DNA from: DATDIC01 sp963777625 | GTDB lineage: Bacteria > Pseudomonadota > Alphaproteobacteria > Acetobacterales > Acetobacteraceae | Direction of reading: 5' to 3' | Length of the DNA stretch: 64,000 nucleotides | Assembly (NCBI GenBank): GCA_963777625.1 | Contig: CAVZRO010000009.1 | Span: forward strand, 1 to 64,000 | Shown here: positions 46,791-56,847 of the stretch, one piece after another | Numbering within the stretch: the first letter of the stretch is position 1 | Layout of the letters: every line of letters begins with the position of its first letter | Notes under the pieces: generated by a model | What the model was told of the DNA's origin: nothing | The model's input: the letters and a program-made list of their open reading frames with translations, nothing else | Database searches by the model: none | Position numbers and translations under genes: made by a program

Positions 46791-48518
46791 CTAATAGAGT
46801 GTGTGGGCGTGCATCGCCAACTGCTCGACGATCGGGCCGAGCGACACCGCCGGGAAATAGATCAGGCCGCCGGTGATCAGGATGACGCCGATCAGCAATC
46901 CGACGAACAGGCCGCCATCGGTCGGGAAGGTGCCGGCGGAGGCCGGCACGATCTTTTTGGTCACCAGCGAACCGGCGATCGCCAGCATCGGCACGATCAT
47001 CAGGAAGCGACCGATGAACATCGCCAGGGCGAGCGTCGTGTTATAGAAGGGCGTGTTTGCGCTGAGGCCAGCGAAGGCGCTGCCGTTGTTCCCGGTCGCC
47101 GAATCGAAGGCGTAAAGGATTTCGCTGAACCCGTGCGGGCCGCTATTGGCGATTCCCGCGAGACCGGCCGGAACCACGGTGGCGAGCGCGGTGAAGCCGA
47201 GGATCGATAGCGGCAGGACGAGGATGGCGAGCATCGCCATCTTCACCTCCTTCGCTTCAATCTTCTTGCCCAAATATTCCGGAGTGCGCCCGACCATCAG
47301 TCCGGCGATGAACACGGCGAGGATGGCGAACAGCAGCATGCCGTAAAGTCCGGAGCCGACGCCGCCGAATATGATCTCGCCGAGCATGATGTTGACCATC
47401 GGCACCAAGCCACCAAGCGGCAGCAGGCTGTCGTGCATGGTGTTCACCGCGCCGCACGAGGCATCCGTGGTGACGGTGGTAAAGAGGGCGGAGTCGGCAA
47501 TGCCGAAGCGCACCTCCTTGCCTTCCATGTTGCCACCGGACTGGAGCGCCGAGGGTAACTGATCGACATGGAATGCCGCGAAGGCCGGGTTGCCCGGCGC
47601 CTCCGCCGTGTACACCGTCGCCACCCCGGCCAGACACAGCACGCCCATCACGACAAAGATGGTCCAGCCCTGGCGCTGGTTGCCGACCATGCGGCCAAAC
47701 ACGTTCGTCAACGCGGCGCCGATCGACAGGATCAGCACCATCTGCACGAGATTGGTGATGGCATTCGGGTTTTCGTAGGGATGCGCCGAGTTGGCGTTGA
47801 AGAAGCCGCCGCCATTGGTGCCAAGCATCTTGATGACTTCCTGCGAAGCCACCGGTCCCTGGGCGATGACCTGATTTGCCCCTTCGAGCGTCGTCGCCTG
47901 GGCATAGGCACCGAGATTCTGTGGCATGCCCTGCCAGACGAAGAACAGACCGACGAGGATCGAGATCGGCAACAGGACATAAAGAATGCAGCGCGTCAGA
48001 TCGACCCAGAAATTGCCGATCGATTGGGCCGAACGCCGCGCAAAACCGCGGATCAGTGCAATGGCGAGTGCGATCCCTGTGGCGGCAGATGCGAAATTAT
48101 GGACAGTGAGCCCCGCCATCTGCGTGAGGTAGCTCATCGTCGTCTCGGGTACGTAGGACTGCCAGTTGGTATTAGTGATGAAGCTCACCGAGGTATTGAA
48201 GGCGAGGCTCTGCTCGACCGCCGGTTGACCCTGCGGATTGAACGGCAAGACCGCTTGCAGGCGTTGCAGCGCGTAGAGCGTGACGAACCCAGCCATGGTG
48301 AAGAACAGCATGGCAATGGCGTAAGTCACCCAGTGCTGCTCCTGTGATTCCTCGATACCGCAGATTCGGTATATCCCGCGCTCGACTGGACGCAGCACGG
48401 GCGAGAGAACGGTGCGGTCGCCGGCGAACACGCGGGTCATGTAGCCGCCGAACGGCTTTGTCAGCAGGGTTACGATCGCGGCATAGATCGCGATCTGCAG
48501 CCAGCCGTTGCTGGTCAT
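46791..48518 (-). CDS. kdpA: KdpA, potassium-translocating subunit
   Basis: This 575-residue membrane protein forms the K+ channel-like pore of KdpFABC. It starts [20 protein letters not shown]. Selectivity-filter-like loops are visible: [45 protein letters not shown] and [10 protein letters not shown]. The usual ten or so membrane helices are present, ending [15 protein letters not shown]. kdpF lies 12 bases upstream. Confidence 0.95.
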   Translation of the reverse strand: MTSNGWLQIAIYAAIVTLLTKPFGGYMTRVFAGDRTVLSPVLRPVERGIYRICGIEESQEQHWVTYAIAMLFFTMAGFVTLYALQRLQAVLPFNPQGQPAVEQSLAFNTSVSFITNTNWQSYVPETTMSYLTQMAGLTVHNFASAATGIALAIALIRGFARRSAQSIGNFWVDLTRCILYVLLPISILVGLFFVWQGMPQNLGAYAQATTLEGANQVIAQGPVASQEVIKMLGTNGGGFFNANSAHPYENPNAITNLVQMVLILSIGAALTNVFGRMVGNQRQGWTIFVVMGVLCLAGVATVYTAEAPGNPAFAAFHVDQLPSALQSGGNMEGKEVRFGIADSALFTTVTTDASCGAVNTMHDSLLPLGGLVPMVNIMLGEIIFGGVGSGLYGMLLFAILAVFIAGLMVGRTPEYLGKKIEAKEVKMAMLAILVLPLSILGFTALATVVPAGLAGIANSGPHGFSEILYAFDSATGNNGSAFAGLSANTPFYNTTLALAMFIGRFLMIVPMLAIAGSLVTKKIVPASAGTFPTDGGLFVGLLIGVILITGGLIYFPAVSLGPIVEQLAMHAHTLY

Positions 48519-48530
48519 CGGAAGCGCTCC

Positions 48531-48620
48531 TCAGAACCGCTCGGCGCGGATCAGTGCGTAAACGAGATAAGCCAGCAGGCCGAGCGTGACCGCAGCTCCC
48601 AGGCAATAATCGAGAACCAT
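48531..48620 (-). CDS. kdpF: KdpF, small K+-ATPase subunit
   Basis: This 29-residue single-helix peptide is MVLDYCLGAAVTLGLLAYLV followed by YALIRAERF. It stabilises the complex in the membrane. It is the expected first standard gene of the kdpFABC operon, read straight into kdpA. Confidence 0.85.
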   Translation of the reverse strand: MVLDYCLGAAVTLGLLAYLVYALIRAERF

Positions 48621-48630
48621 CGGATGCGCC

Positions 48631-48714
48631 TCAGAGCCGATCGCAGGCGACGACGTAAAACATCGCGACGGCAAGGAAGCCGAAGCCGACGGCAAGGAAG
48701 ATCGTGTCGAGCAA
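48631..48714 (-). CDS. Single-helix microprotein preceding kdpF
   Basis: This 27-residue frame (LLDTIFLAVGFGFLAVAMFY then VVACDRL) begins at a TTG with GGAGA close upstream and ends ten bases before kdpF. The ending Y-x-x-ACDRL is one I recall from microproteins just before kdpF in other proteobacteria. It is a single membrane helix like KdpF, so it may be an extra small subunit of the pump. Function unproven. Confidence 0.6.
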   Translation of the reverse strand: MLDTIFLAVGFGFLAVAMFYVVACDRL

Positions 48715-48946
48715 GACCAGTCTCCTGCGCTGTGGAGCGTTGATCACGGAAATCGGAAAGCAAGATCGCGCTGAGGGCATATAAAATCGAGCGGGAGGGA
48801 TCCGTCGCGAAATATAAACGCCATATAAGGGCACGGCTGGAAGCAAGCCCGCAGATCGAGGACAAGCCCGACCCCAATGAAGCGATCGACAGGGTGCGCT
48901 TAAACAGCCTTTACTGCCGCCTTCGGGCGAGAACCCTCGGTCTAGT

Positions 48947-49937
48947 TCAGGCAGAATGCCAAATCGGTGGTTCGACCGCGCCCACCTGCTCGGTGATGCG
49001 CTGATATGCTTCCGGGCGACGGTGTTTCTCGAAGGCGAAGATCGTCGTCCGTCCGAGCTGGCACATCTCCAGGTCACAATCGGCCGTGATCAGCTCGTCT
49101 TCCCATGTCCCGGCCTGGGCGATGATTTCACCCTGGGGATTCACGATGATCGAGCTTCCGAACAACTCGTGCCCGTCTTCGGTGCCCGCCTTTGCCGTCG
49201 CCACCCCGAAGCAGGAATTCTGGTAGCAGCCGGCCTGGATCGACAGGTGCGAATGGAACACCCGCAGATGATGCGCCTCGAACCCACGTGACGCCTGGTT
49301 TGTGCTCGGCGTGTTGTAGCCGAGCATGACAAGCTCGACGCTCTGCAGCCCCAGCACGCGCCACGCCTCCGGCCAGCGGCGGTCGTTGCAGATCATCATT
49401 CCCATGTTGATCCCGCCCACCGCGCCCATCGGCGCCCGGATTACCGGGAAGCCGAGATTGCCGACCTCGAAATAGCGCTTCTCCAGGTGCTGCACCTTGC
49501 GGTGCGGATCGTACTCCGCGTGCCCAGGCAGGTGAATCTTGCGGTATTTCAGCAGGATCTCGCCGTTCGGGCTGACCAGAATCGCGGTGTTGAAGCGGCG
49601 GCGGCGCACCCGCCCCGTGTCGTCCGCTTCTTCGGCGATCTCGGCGTAGCCCAGGTGGAATCCGAGTTCCGTAGCGCCTGGCGGCTTCGAACAATGGTGC
49701 CGTCTCGTTCGATGGCATCGCTGCCTCGAACCAATGGTCGGCCTCTTCGATGCGCTCGTGGTAATGGCGAGGAAAGAACGTCGTCAGCGCCAGCTCCGGG
49801 AACACCACCAGCTCGGCGCCACGGCGGTGTGCGTGTTCCATCAGTCGCAGCATGCGTTCGATGGCGACCGAGCGCGGTTCGGATTTCTGAATCGGCCCCA
49901 ACTGGGCTGCGGCGACAGTGATGCGACGATCGGTCAT
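48947..49937 (-). pseudogene. N-carbamoyl-D-amino-acid hydrolase (nitrilase superfamily), frameshifted
   Basis: This enzyme removes the carbamoyl group from N-carbamoyl amino acids. The N-terminal part (MTDRRITVAAAQLGPIQKSE) has the catalytic Glu in VVFPELALTTFFP. Near 49685, after FEAARRYG, an indel shifts to LGFHLGYAEIAEEADDTGRV; then the catalytic Lys (LKYRKIHLPGHAEYD) and Cys (MGMMICNDRRWPE) follow to the stop at 48947. All three catalytic residues survive, so only the frame is broken. Its ATG overlaps the upstream small gene stop (ATGA), and a hydantoinase lies beyond: together they would convert hydantoins to amino acids. Confidence 0.85.
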
Positions 49938-50305
49938 TGGACGGGGACCCATATCATGAGTGGGGCGATGCGCACGGTGACTTCATGCCGGTGTCCGTTG
50001 TCGGCCAACTGGCTGACATAGTGTACGGTGCCGGGCCGCGGGCCGGGCGGCAGCTCAGCAGGATCGACCTCGAGGTCCGCCTCGCACTCGAAGCGGAAGG
50101 CGAGCCAGCCCCCGGCAATCATCTGAATATGATCGATCCGCGTGGAGGGCGGAAGATGGAACCGCTCCGTCAGGCTCTGGTGGACCAGCGCCAGCGTGCG
50201 CGGGTCCCGGCAGTCAGGCGGCACGACGTGACGGCGTACATGCACCGCGACAATGCCGAACCCGCCGAGGATCAAAGCCACGCAAGCGAGCACCAGCCAT
50301 CGCAA
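49934..50305 (-). CDS. Membrane-anchored protein of unknown function in the hydantoin operon
   Basis: The product is about 123 residues. Start candidates are TTG at 50305 (MRWLVLACVALIL) and GTG at 50293; both follow the hydantoinase stop closely. One N-terminal helix (LVLACVALILGGFGIVAVHV) acts as an uncleaved anchor; the rest is a soluble, probably periplasmic beta-rich domain (LAFRFECEADLEVDPAELPP to RIAPLMIWVPVQ). I recognise no family. It is coupled by overlap to both neighbours, so it should work with the hydantoin pathway. Confidence 0.65.
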   Translation of the reverse strand: MRWLVLACVALILGGFGIVAVHVRRHVVPPDCRDPRTLALVHQSLTERFHLPPSTRIDHIQMIAGGWLAFRFECEADLEVDPAELPPGPRPGTVHYVSQLADNGHRHEVTVRIAPLMIWVPVQ

Positions 50306-50306
50306 C

Positions 50307-51668
50307 TCAGGTCGTCTGTCGGCGGACGAACTGGCCCGTGCCGGGCTTGGCAAGCACCTGTGCGCCATCCCAGATGAGCCGGCCACGCAGCACGGTACCG
50401 GCAACGCGCGCCCGCATGCGGCGGCCATGATATGGCGACCAGCGCAGCTCCGGGCGATCGACGATGGTTGCTTCATCGAAGCTGAAATCGCCGCGTTCCA
50501 GAAGCAGGAGGTCGCAATCGCTGCCGACCCGGACGGCCCCCTTCTTCGGCCACAGCCCGTGCAGCTTCGCGCTGCGTTCGGCGCAGTAGGTGGCCATCAT
50601 TGTCGGCGGCAGACCGCGCTCGTCGAGCAGCGAGTACATCAGCGGCGCATAGCTCTGCAACCCGATCAGCCCAGCGCCGCAGGCGAAGATGTCGGCAGAG
50701 GTCTTGCGTTCCAGCGGCCATGGGGCGTGGTCGGTGGAAACATAGGCAATTTTCCCAGCCAGCAGCGCCTCCCACATGCGGGGGATCTCCGATGCGGCAC
50801 GGAACGGCGGGTTGCATTTGCCGCGCCCGCCGAGCCGAACGATGTCGTCTTCCGTCATGCAGAGATACTGGATGCAGGCTTCGCCGGTGGCCTGGGCGCC
50901 CATGGCGCGGAAGGTTTCGGCAATGTCGAACCCGCGTGCAAGCGAGGAATGGGCAATGTGGACATGGGCGCCCGTCTCCAGCGCCATTTCGAAAATCTCC
51001 AGGTCCGCCATCGTCTCACAGATTGGCGGGCGGGTGCGGCAATGCATGATCGGATCGGTGCGGCCGGCCGCACGTGCCTCGGCAGTCAGCGTCTCGACCA
51101 GTTCCTGGTCCTCGTTGTGGATCGCAACCGGCAGGCCGGTGCGGGCAATCAAGCGAAAGGCGGCGAGCATGGTCGGGTGGTCGATACGCGGGAACCGCAC
51201 CGCGTCGTACTCATATGTAGAGAGCTTGAACGCCGAAATGCCTGCCGCAGCGAGATCGGGTATGGCATCGACGCCGCCGGTCTTGGTGATGGTGCCATAC
51301 AGCGCCATGTCCACATGCGCGGTGCGCTGCACCCAGCCGATCTTGTCGGCAAGCTTGCCGGCATCGGTGACGGGATGTGGCACATCGTACGGCATGTCGC
51401 AGCAGGTGGTCACACCGCCGGCGGCGGCGCTACGGGTGGCGCCTTCGATGCCGGGCCAGCCGAGTGCAGAAGACGTGTGCATGTGGCCGTCGACCAGACC
51501 CGGCAGGATCAGCCGCCCGGTGTGGTCGAGCGTGGTTGAGGAGGGCGGCGGGTCACCCTGACCGATGGCGGCGATCGTCTCGCCGCGGGCAGCCACGTAG
51601 CCCTGTTTCAGGATGGTGTCGGCGGTGACCACGTCGCCGACAACGACCAGATCGAACGGTGCTGACAC
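50307..51668 (-). CDS. Hydantoinase / dihydropyrimidinase-type cyclic amidohydrolase
   Basis: This 453-residue TIM-barrel metalloenzyme opens cyclic imides (hydantoin, allantoin or related). The GTG at 51668 (VSAPFDLVVVGD) is chosen because the beta-sandwich start fits; upstream residues are out of family. Metal-binding motifs are LVDGHMHTSS (HxH), the carbamylated Lys in ISAFKLSTYEYD, His in LPVAIHNEDQ and AHVHIAHSS, and the Asp in YVSTDHAPWP. The C-terminus GRRMRARVAGTVLRGRLIWD closes the sandwich. Allantoinase and D-hydantoinase cannot be told apart by eye; the carbamoylase next to it favours hydantoinase. Confidence 0.85.
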   Translation of the reverse strand: MSAPFDLVVVGDVVTADTILKQGYVAARGETIAAIGQGDPPPSSTTLDHTGRLILPGLVDGHMHTSSALGWPGIEGATRSAAAGGVTTCCDMPYDVPHPVTDAGKLADKIGWVQRTAHVDMALYGTITKTGGVDAIPDLAAAGISAFKLSTYEYDAVRFPRIDHPTMLAAFRLIARTGLPVAIHNEDQELVETLTAEARAAGRTDPIMHCRTRPPICETMADLEIFEMALETGAHVHIAHSSLARGFDIAETFRAMGAQATGEACIQYLCMTEDDIVRLGGRGKCNPPFRAASEIPRMWEALLAGKIAYVSTDHAPWPLERKTSADIFACGAGLIGLQSYAPLMYSLLDERGLPPTMMATYCAERSAKLHGLWPKKGAVRVGSDCDLLLLERGDFSFDEATIVDRPELRWSPYHGRRMRARVAGTVLRGRLIWDGAQVLAKPGTGQFVRRQTT

Positions 51669-51768
51669 TATATATATGCATCCATGGTGCTGCTGTGGAG
51701 CGGCCTGCTTGCCGCTAGCCGAGTGCGACCTTACGAAGGCCTGAGGACAAGGTCCACCGGAGGATTGC

Positions 51769-53268
51769 ATGAAGCTGCACGAGGTGAGAGTTCACCCGTC
51801 CAAGGAAGATCTGCCGCGCGATCAACAGCTCGCCTGGAAGATCGCGGCGGTCGCGTCGGACAAGGTGCCAGTGGAACGCGACGTGACCGCAATGATCGTC
51901 AACCGAATCATCGACAACGCGTCGGTCGCGATCGCGGCGATCAACCGTCGTCCGGTCGTATCCGCCCGCGACGCGGCACTGGGCCATGCGCGGCGGGATG
52001 GCGCGACAGTTTTTGGCGTGGCGGCCAACCGGCGCGTGAGTCCGGAATGGGCGGCCTGGGCCAACGGGACGGCGGTGCGCGAGCTGGACATGCACGACAC
52101 CTTCCTGGCTGCCGACTATTCGCATCCCGGCGACAATATCCCGCCCATCCTCGCGGTGGCGCAGTTGATGGGACGGAGCGGCCGCGAACTGGTCCGTGGC
52201 ATCGCCACCGGCTACGAAATCCAGATCGATCTTGTGCGCGCAATCTGCCTGCACGCGCACAAGATCGACCACATCGCCCATCTGTGCCCGGCACAGGCGG
52301 CCGGCATCGGGACGCTGCTGCGGTTGCCGACAGAAACGATCTATCAGGCCGTGCAGCAGGCGGTGCATGTCAGCTTCACCACCCGCCAGTCGCGCAAGGG
52401 CGAGATCAGCTCGTGGAAAGCCTATGCACCGGCACACGCCGGCAAGCTGGCGATAGAGGCGGTGGATCGCAGCATGCGTGGAGAAGGCGCGCCCAGCCCT
52501 ATCTACGAAGGCGAGGACAGCGTGATCGCCTGGATGCTGGATGGACCCAACGCGGTATATCAGGTGCCGCTGCCGGAGTCTGGCGAGCCCAAGCGCGCGA
52601 TCCTGGACAGTTTCACCAAGGAGCACAGCGCCGAATACCAGTCCCAGGCGTTGATCGACCTCGCCTTCCGCCTGCGCGACAAGGTGCCGGCCCTGGAGCA
52701 GGTGGAGAAAATCATCATCCACACCAGCCACCACACGCACTACGTGATCGGTACCGGGGCGAACGACCCGCAGAAGCTGGATCCGAAGGCCAGCCGGGAA
52801 ACGCTGGACCATTCGATCATGTACATTTTCGCGGTCGCGCTGCAGGACGGGCGCTGGCACCACGTGGACAGCTACGCACGGCGCCGTGCGGGCCGGGCGG
52901 ACACGGTACGGCTCTGGCACAAGATCGAGACACGCGAGGATTCCGAATGGACGCGGCGCTACCACGCGACCGATCCAAACGAGATGGCGTTCGGCGGCCG
53001 GGTAGAGATAATCATGCAGGATGGCAGCCGCATTGAAGACGAGTTGGCGGTCGCCAATGCTCATCCGCACGGGGCGAGGCCGTTCGCGCGCGACGATTAT
53101 GTCCGGAAATTCCATGAACTGACGGATGGGACCATCTCGGCGCGGGAGGCGAACCGGTTTCTGGAGATGGTGCAGGATCTGCCGCGATTGTCGGCGGCGG
53201 AACTGGCCGGATTGAACGTCGCGCTTCCAGCCGGCCGCCTGGAAGCAGGGAAGCCAGGGATTTTCTGA
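51769..53268 (+). CDS. prpD: MmgE/PrpD family dehydratase (2-methylcitrate dehydratase type)
   Basis: This 499-residue protein starts [20 protein letters not shown] after GGAGGATTGC. PrpD features are [54 protein letters not shown], the conserved [20 protein letters not shown] and [19 protein letters not shown]. It would remove water from 2-methylcitrate in propionate breakdown; the citrate synthase paralogue follows 170 bases later. The long form matches true PrpD rather than short MmgE relatives. It is transcribed divergently from the hydantoin operon. Confidence 0.88.
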   Translation: MKLHEVRVHPSKEDLPRDQQLAWKIAAVASDKVPVERDVTAMIVNRIIDNASVAIAAINRRPVVSARDAALGHARRDGATVFGVAANRRVSPEWAAWANGTAVRELDMHDTFLAADYSHPGDNIPPILAVAQLMGRSGRELVRGIATGYEIQIDLVRAICLHAHKIDHIAHLCPAQAAGIGTLLRLPTETIYQAVQQAVHVSFTTRQSRKGEISSWKAYAPAHAGKLAIEAVDRSMRGEGAPSPIYEGEDSVIAWMLDGPNAVYQVPLPESGEPKRAILDSFTKEHSAEYQSQALIDLAFRLRDKVPALEQVEKIIIHTSHHTHYVIGTGANDPQKLDPKASRETLDHSIMYIFAVALQDGRWHHVDSYARRRAGRADTVRLWHKIETREDSEWTRRYHATDPNEMAFGGRVEIIMQDGSRIEDELAVANAHPHGARPFARDDYVRKFHELTDGTISAREANRFLEMVQDLPRLSAAELAGLNVALPAGRLEAGKPGIF

Positions 53269-53440
53269 ATGACTGTACCCGTCCCGCGTGGCGGAACGTG
53301 TGACGCGTTCCGTTCTGCTCTCACCGATAAGTCCGGGTTACGGCCCGCCACGCGGTTGCTGGTCGGCGCCGCGTCTTGCACCATCACGACTGGCGCGGAT
53401 GACCGGCTGTCGCCGGCCCGACGTTTCCACGGAGGAATGC

Positions 53441-54607
53441 ATGAGCCAAACTCAGACCGCCCCGACGCTAGGCGCGAACCGGCCGAAGAAATCCGTTGCA
53501 TTGTCGGGTGTCCCGGCTGGCAACACGGCACTGTGCACCGTCGGCCGCACCGGCAACGACCTGCATTACCGTGGCTACGACATTCTCGATGTCGCGGAGG
53601 CAGCCGAGTTCGAGGAGATCGCCCATCTTCTGGTGCACGGAACTTTGCCCAACGCCGCCGAGCTGCGTTCCTACAAACAAAAGCTGCGGAGCATGCGCGG
53701 CCTGCCGGCGGCGGTGAAAGAGACGCTGGAGGCAGTGCCCGCGGCGGCGCATCCGATGGACGTGATGCGCACCGGCGTTTCCGCCCTGGGCTGTGTTTTG
53801 CCGGAGAAGGACGACCATAACCAAGCCGGTGCGCGTGACATTGCCGACCGGCTGATGGCGTGCCTCGGTTCAATGCTGCTCTACTGGTTCCACTATGCCC
53901 ATAACGGCCGAGTGATAGAGATCGAGACGGACGACGAGACGATCGGCGGCCACTTCCTGCACCTGTTGCACGGGGGGGAACCGTCCGAGCCCTGGGTCCG
54001 GGCAATGCACACCTCGCTCAATCTCTATGCCGAGCACGAGTTCAACGCCTCCACCTTCGCGTGTCGCGTGGTGGCGGGCACAGGGTCCGACATGTACTCG
54101 GCGATTACCGCGGGGATCTCCGCACTGCGCGGGCCGAAGCATGGCGGCGCGAACGAAGTGGCGTTCGAGATCCAGAACCGATACGACAGCCCGGACGAGG
54201 CGGAGACCGACATCCGCAAGCGCGTAGCCAACCGGGAGGTGGTGATCGGCTTCGGCCACCCGGTCTATACGATCGCCGATCCGCGCAACAAGGTGATCAA
54301 GGACGTGGCGCACCGGCTGTCGCGCGATGCGGGCTCCATGAAGATGTTCGATGTCGCCGACCGGATCGAGACGGTGATGGCGGATGCCAAGGGGATGTTC
54401 GCCAACCTCGATTGGTTCAGCGCCGTCAGCTATCACATGATGGGCGTGCCCACCGCGATGTTCACGCCTTTGTTCGTCATCGCGCGGACCGCCGGGTGGA
54501 GCGCGCATGTGATCGAGCAGCGCATCGACGGCAAGATCATTCGTCCGACGGCGAACTACACGGGACCTGAGAATCTGCGCTTCGTGCCGCTGCACGAGCG
54601 CGGGTAG
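53441..54607 (+). CDS. prpC: 2-methylcitrate synthase / citrate synthase family
   Basis: This 388-residue enzyme condenses propionyl-CoA (or acetyl-CoA) with oxaloacetate. It starts [20 protein letters not shown] with GGAGGA seven bases upstream; open frame before that is leader. Catalytic histidines are in [17 protein letters not shown] and [15 protein letters not shown], with the Asp in the [17 protein letters not shown] region of the family fold. The early segment [21 protein letters not shown] is typical of the short methylcitrate synthase type. Cotranscribed with prpD. Confidence 0.9.
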   Translation: MSQTQTAPTLGANRPKKSVALSGVPAGNTALCTVGRTGNDLHYRGYDILDVAEAAEFEEIAHLLVHGTLPNAAELRSYKQKLRSMRGLPAAVKETLEAVPAAAHPMDVMRTGVSALGCVLPEKDDHNQAGARDIADRLMACLGSMLLYWFHYAHNGRVIEIETDDETIGGHFLHLLHGGEPSEPWVRAMHTSLNLYAEHEFNASTFACRVVAGTGSDMYSAITAGISALRGPKHGGANEVAFEIQNRYDSPDEAETDIRKRVANREVVIGFGHPVYTIADPRNKVIKDVAHRLSRDAGSMKMFDVADRIETVMADAKGMFANLDWFSAVSYHMMGVPTAMFTPLFVIARTAGWSAHVIEQRIDGKIIRPTANYTGPENLRFVPLHERG

Positions 54608-55202
54608 CAACTTCCCACGGTGGCGGGGAGCAATCGGTAGCCGCCACGGCGGCAGCGTCGCGGCGGTTTCGTGTGGTCGGAATGCGCGCATCGGAACACG
54701 CGCACTGAAAATTTCGTCAAACCCGCCACGAAACGGTTGCTTTTTGTTGACATGAGTCGACGAGACGCGGAATAGCGAAGTCGTCATGCATGCGCGCGAT
54801 TCGCGCGACAATCGCGTCTGTCGGCGCCGGCATGTAAATTAAGGAAGGACGGTCCATGGACCGCAGCCTCGTCCAGGCGAAGCAGGGCAGATCGGACATC
54901 GCGCGACTTATGCGCTCTATGTCCTCTTCCTCGAGTCGGGATGTTTGCGGCCATGGCGCGAGGGACGAAAAGCGTCCCGCGCCGGATACGTCGGTTGCAG
55001 CTCGCGCTTTGTGGGCGTTCGCGCGCCAAAGCCGAATAGGGCAACCGATCCGGTCGCCGGCCCGAGAGAGCTGGTTCGTTGGCGAGGATGTTCTGCGCCG
55101 GCGGACACGTAGCGGAGCAGGTCGCCCCAGTGGATCATGCCACTCGCGGTGGTTCGTCGCGCCGCGCGGACTCCCAAGCAACAGGAGAAGGAGTTTCCTC
55201 AG
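54608..55202. other. Intergenic region before the histone-like gene
   Basis: 595 bases with no gene that I can support. A short minus-strand frame from 54856 (MDRPSLIYMPAPTDAIVARI) looks vaguely protein-like but has no family signature. Confidence 0.4.
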
Positions 55203-55631
55203 GTGAGCACCGAGGATAGCAGCACTGAAAAAACACGCGCGCAGCCGATGGCGATGCGAGCCGGCACGCGCAAGGCGGCCGGTCGCAAGACCGGTGCACG
55301 CAAGACGGCCGCCCGGAAAGGCGCAACCCGCAAGACCGCAACGCGCAAGACTGGCGCCAAGACGGCCGGCCGCAAGACCGTCGCGAAGAAGAAGACCGCC
55401 GGTCGCAAGACGGCTGCCCGCAAGACCGTCGCGAAGAAAAAAAGCGCCGGTCGCAAGACGGCAGCCCGCAAGACCGTCGCGAAGAAAAAAAGCGCCGGTC
55501 GCAAGATCGCGGCAAAGCGCGGGACGACCACACGCAAGACAGCCACGCGCCGGCGCAAGGCGGCAGCTCCCATGCCGGAGCATGAGGAAGGCATGGACGA
55601 GGACCATGGCTCGATGGATGAACTCGGCTGA
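55203..55631 (+). CDS. Histone H1-like Lys/Ala/Arg-rich repeat protein
   Basis: This 142-residue, extremely basic protein starts at a GTG (VSTEDSSTEKTRAQPMAMRA) with AGGAGAAGGAG upstream. Residues 20-120 are repeats of the R-K-T-A type, including tandem units of KTAARKTVAKKKSAGR; the C-terminal tail is acidic (EHEEGMDEDHGSMDELG). Such proteins resemble eukaryotic H1 tails and AlgP, bind DNA and compact the nucleoid. The acidic tail may modulate binding. Its DNA repeats make length variation likely. A strong terminator follows. Confidence 0.85.
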   Translation: MSTEDSSTEKTRAQPMAMRAGTRKAAGRKTGARKTAARKGATRKTATRKTGAKTAGRKTVAKKKTAGRKTAARKTVAKKKSAGRKTAARKTVAKKKSAGRKIAAKRGTTTRKTATRRRKAAAPMPEHEEGMDEDHGSMDELG

Positions 55632-55651
55632 GCAGAACTCCATCGGACTTC

Positions 55652-55681
55652 AAAGGGGCGCCGGAAGGCGCCCTTTCTTTT
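55652..55681 (+). terminator. Rho-independent terminator of the histone-like gene
   Basis: AAAG-GGGCGCC-GGAA-GGCGCCC-TTTCTTTT: a 7-base GC stem extended by A:T pairs, with a T-rich tail, 20 bases after the stop codon. Confidence 0.88.
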
Positions 55682-55719
55682 AGAGCCTGATCGCTTCAAG
55701 ATGAAGCGCTCAGGCTCTA
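55681..55719. repeat. Long palindrome beside the terminator
   Basis: TAGAGCCTGA-T-CGCTTCA pairs with TGAAGCG-C-TCAGGCTCTA around a 3-base loop. A weaker inverted copy (CCTCAAGCGATCGCGCTCTA) lies at 55765-55785, right at the end of the IS481 transposase. It could be a REP-type element or part of an insertion scar. Confidence 0.6.
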
Positions 55720-55780
55720 AAATTCCTTGTTTGAGAGTGTGACTCACGCTTTCCGACCGTCAGCCTCAAGCGATCGCGCT

Positions 55781-56722
55781 CTAGCTGTCGAATCCAAGAA
55801 CGTTGTTCAGTTTGGCGAAGGGGGTCATGTGTTTGATGCCGCTGTGGGTCCGTATGGTGTTGTAGGTCTTCAGCCATGGTTCGAGCGTTTCGATCCGCTC
55901 GGCCGAGGTGGTGTAGGCTTGCACATAGGCCCATTCGCGCAGGCTGGTTTGGATGAAGCGTTCGGCTTTGCCGTTGGTGCGCGGGGTGTAGGGCCGGGTT
56001 CGCTTATGGCGGATGCCCTGCTCTGCCAACAGGTCGCGGAAGGCGAAGCTTTTATAGGCCGATCCGTTGTCGGTCATGATCCGCTCGACGCTGACGCCGA
56101 AGCGCTTGAAGCAGGCCAGTGCGCGACGGGTGAAAGCGACGGCGCTCTCGGCTTTCTCGTTGGCCAGGACCTCGCTGTAGGCCAGGCGGCAGGCATCGTC
56201 GATGGCGACGTGGAGATATTCCCAGCCGGTGCCGCGCTTGTTGCTTTGGCCGGTGCGATCACCGGTGATGCGGTGGCCGACGCCGTCGATGCGGCCGAGT
56301 TTCTTGATGTCGATGTGGATGAGTTCGCCGGGTTTCTCGCGCTCATAGCGCACGATCTCTGGCCTGGTTTCGAGCGCGCTGAGCCTTCCAAGACCGAGCC
56401 GGCGTAACACCACGCCAACGGTCGAGCGCGGCAGACCAAGCTCACGCGCGATCTGCGGACCGGTGCGCCGTTGGCGGCGCAGGCGCTCGATCGCGGCCAT
56501 GGTGTCGGCGTCGGTGCGGCGGCATCGGACGGGCGCCGAACTACGGTCCCGCAGGGCAAGTTCGCCGCCCGCCCGATGCCGTGCCAGCCAACGAAACGCT
56601 TGTCGAAGGGAGAGACCGGCGGCAGCGGCCGCATCTCCCACCCGCCACCCATCGGTGCGGACGCGTTGCACCAGCAAGGCTCGACCTTGCGGCGTCAGGC
56701 GCGCATTCTTGTGCAGGTTCAT
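55781..56722 (-). CDS. IS481-family transposase
   Basis: This is an intact 313-residue transposase starting MNLHKNARLTPQGRALLVQR. Two HTH units are in VGDAAAAAGLSLRQAFRWLA and GPQIARELGLPRSTVGVVLR. The DDE residues are in LIHIDIKKLGRIDG (Asp), RIMTDNGSAYKS (Asp) and RTNGKAERFIQTSLREW (Glu). The upstream end carries the IS481-like terminal sequence around 56781-56797 (complement of GGTGAACAACCTTCA); I could not locate the other end. It sits between the histone-like gene and the tetronate cluster and appears to be a recent, potentially active copy. Confidence 0.9.
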   Translation of the reverse strand: MNLHKNARLTPQGRALLVQRVRTDGWRVGDAAAAAGLSLRQAFRWLARHRAGGELALRDRSSAPVRCRRTDADTMAAIERLRRQRRTGPQIARELGLPRSTVGVVLRRLGLGRLSALETRPEIVRYEREKPGELIHIDIKKLGRIDGVGHRITGDRTGQSNKRGTGWEYLHVAIDDACRLAYSEVLANEKAESAVAFTRRALACFKRFGVSVERIMTDNGSAYKSFAFRDLLAEQGIRHKRTRPYTPRTNGKAERFIQTSLREWAYVQAYTTSAERIETLEPWLKTYNTIRTHSGIKHMTPFAKLNNVLGFDS

Positions 56723-56847
56723 CCGGGGCTCCCTGGGCGTGCGGTTGAAGGTCTGGCAACCACAGCTTCACCCCTTCACCCCGGGTGAACAACCTTCATA
56801 GCTTCGACATCTAGCACTCGCCACAGTGCAGTCTTTTCGGCAAGCCG

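Noticed and set aside
44584..46794. A 736-codon open frame on the plus strand opposite kdpB
   Set aside because: It is the antisense shadow of a GC-rich gene; it has no family features, and kdpB on the other strand is certain.
53269..53440. A small gene between prpD and prpC beginning [11 protein letters not shown]
   Set aside because: It continues as an out-of-frame read into prpC and has no features; prpC has its own strong ribosome-binding site at 53431.
54856..55206. An open frame starting MDRSLVQAKQGRSDIARLMR ahead of the histone-like gene
   Set aside because: No ribosome-binding site that convinces, low-complexity Ser/Arg content and no family; treated as intergenic.
55265..55560. Regular DNA repeats that might be a CRISPR array
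   Set aside because: The repeats are in frame and code for a Lys/Ala/Arg-rich protein; there are no unique spacers and no cas genes.
55135..55747. Cys/Arg- and Val/Leu-rich minus-strand frames over the histone-like gene
   Set aside because: Repetitive antisense translation of the Lys-codon repeats; no start signal.
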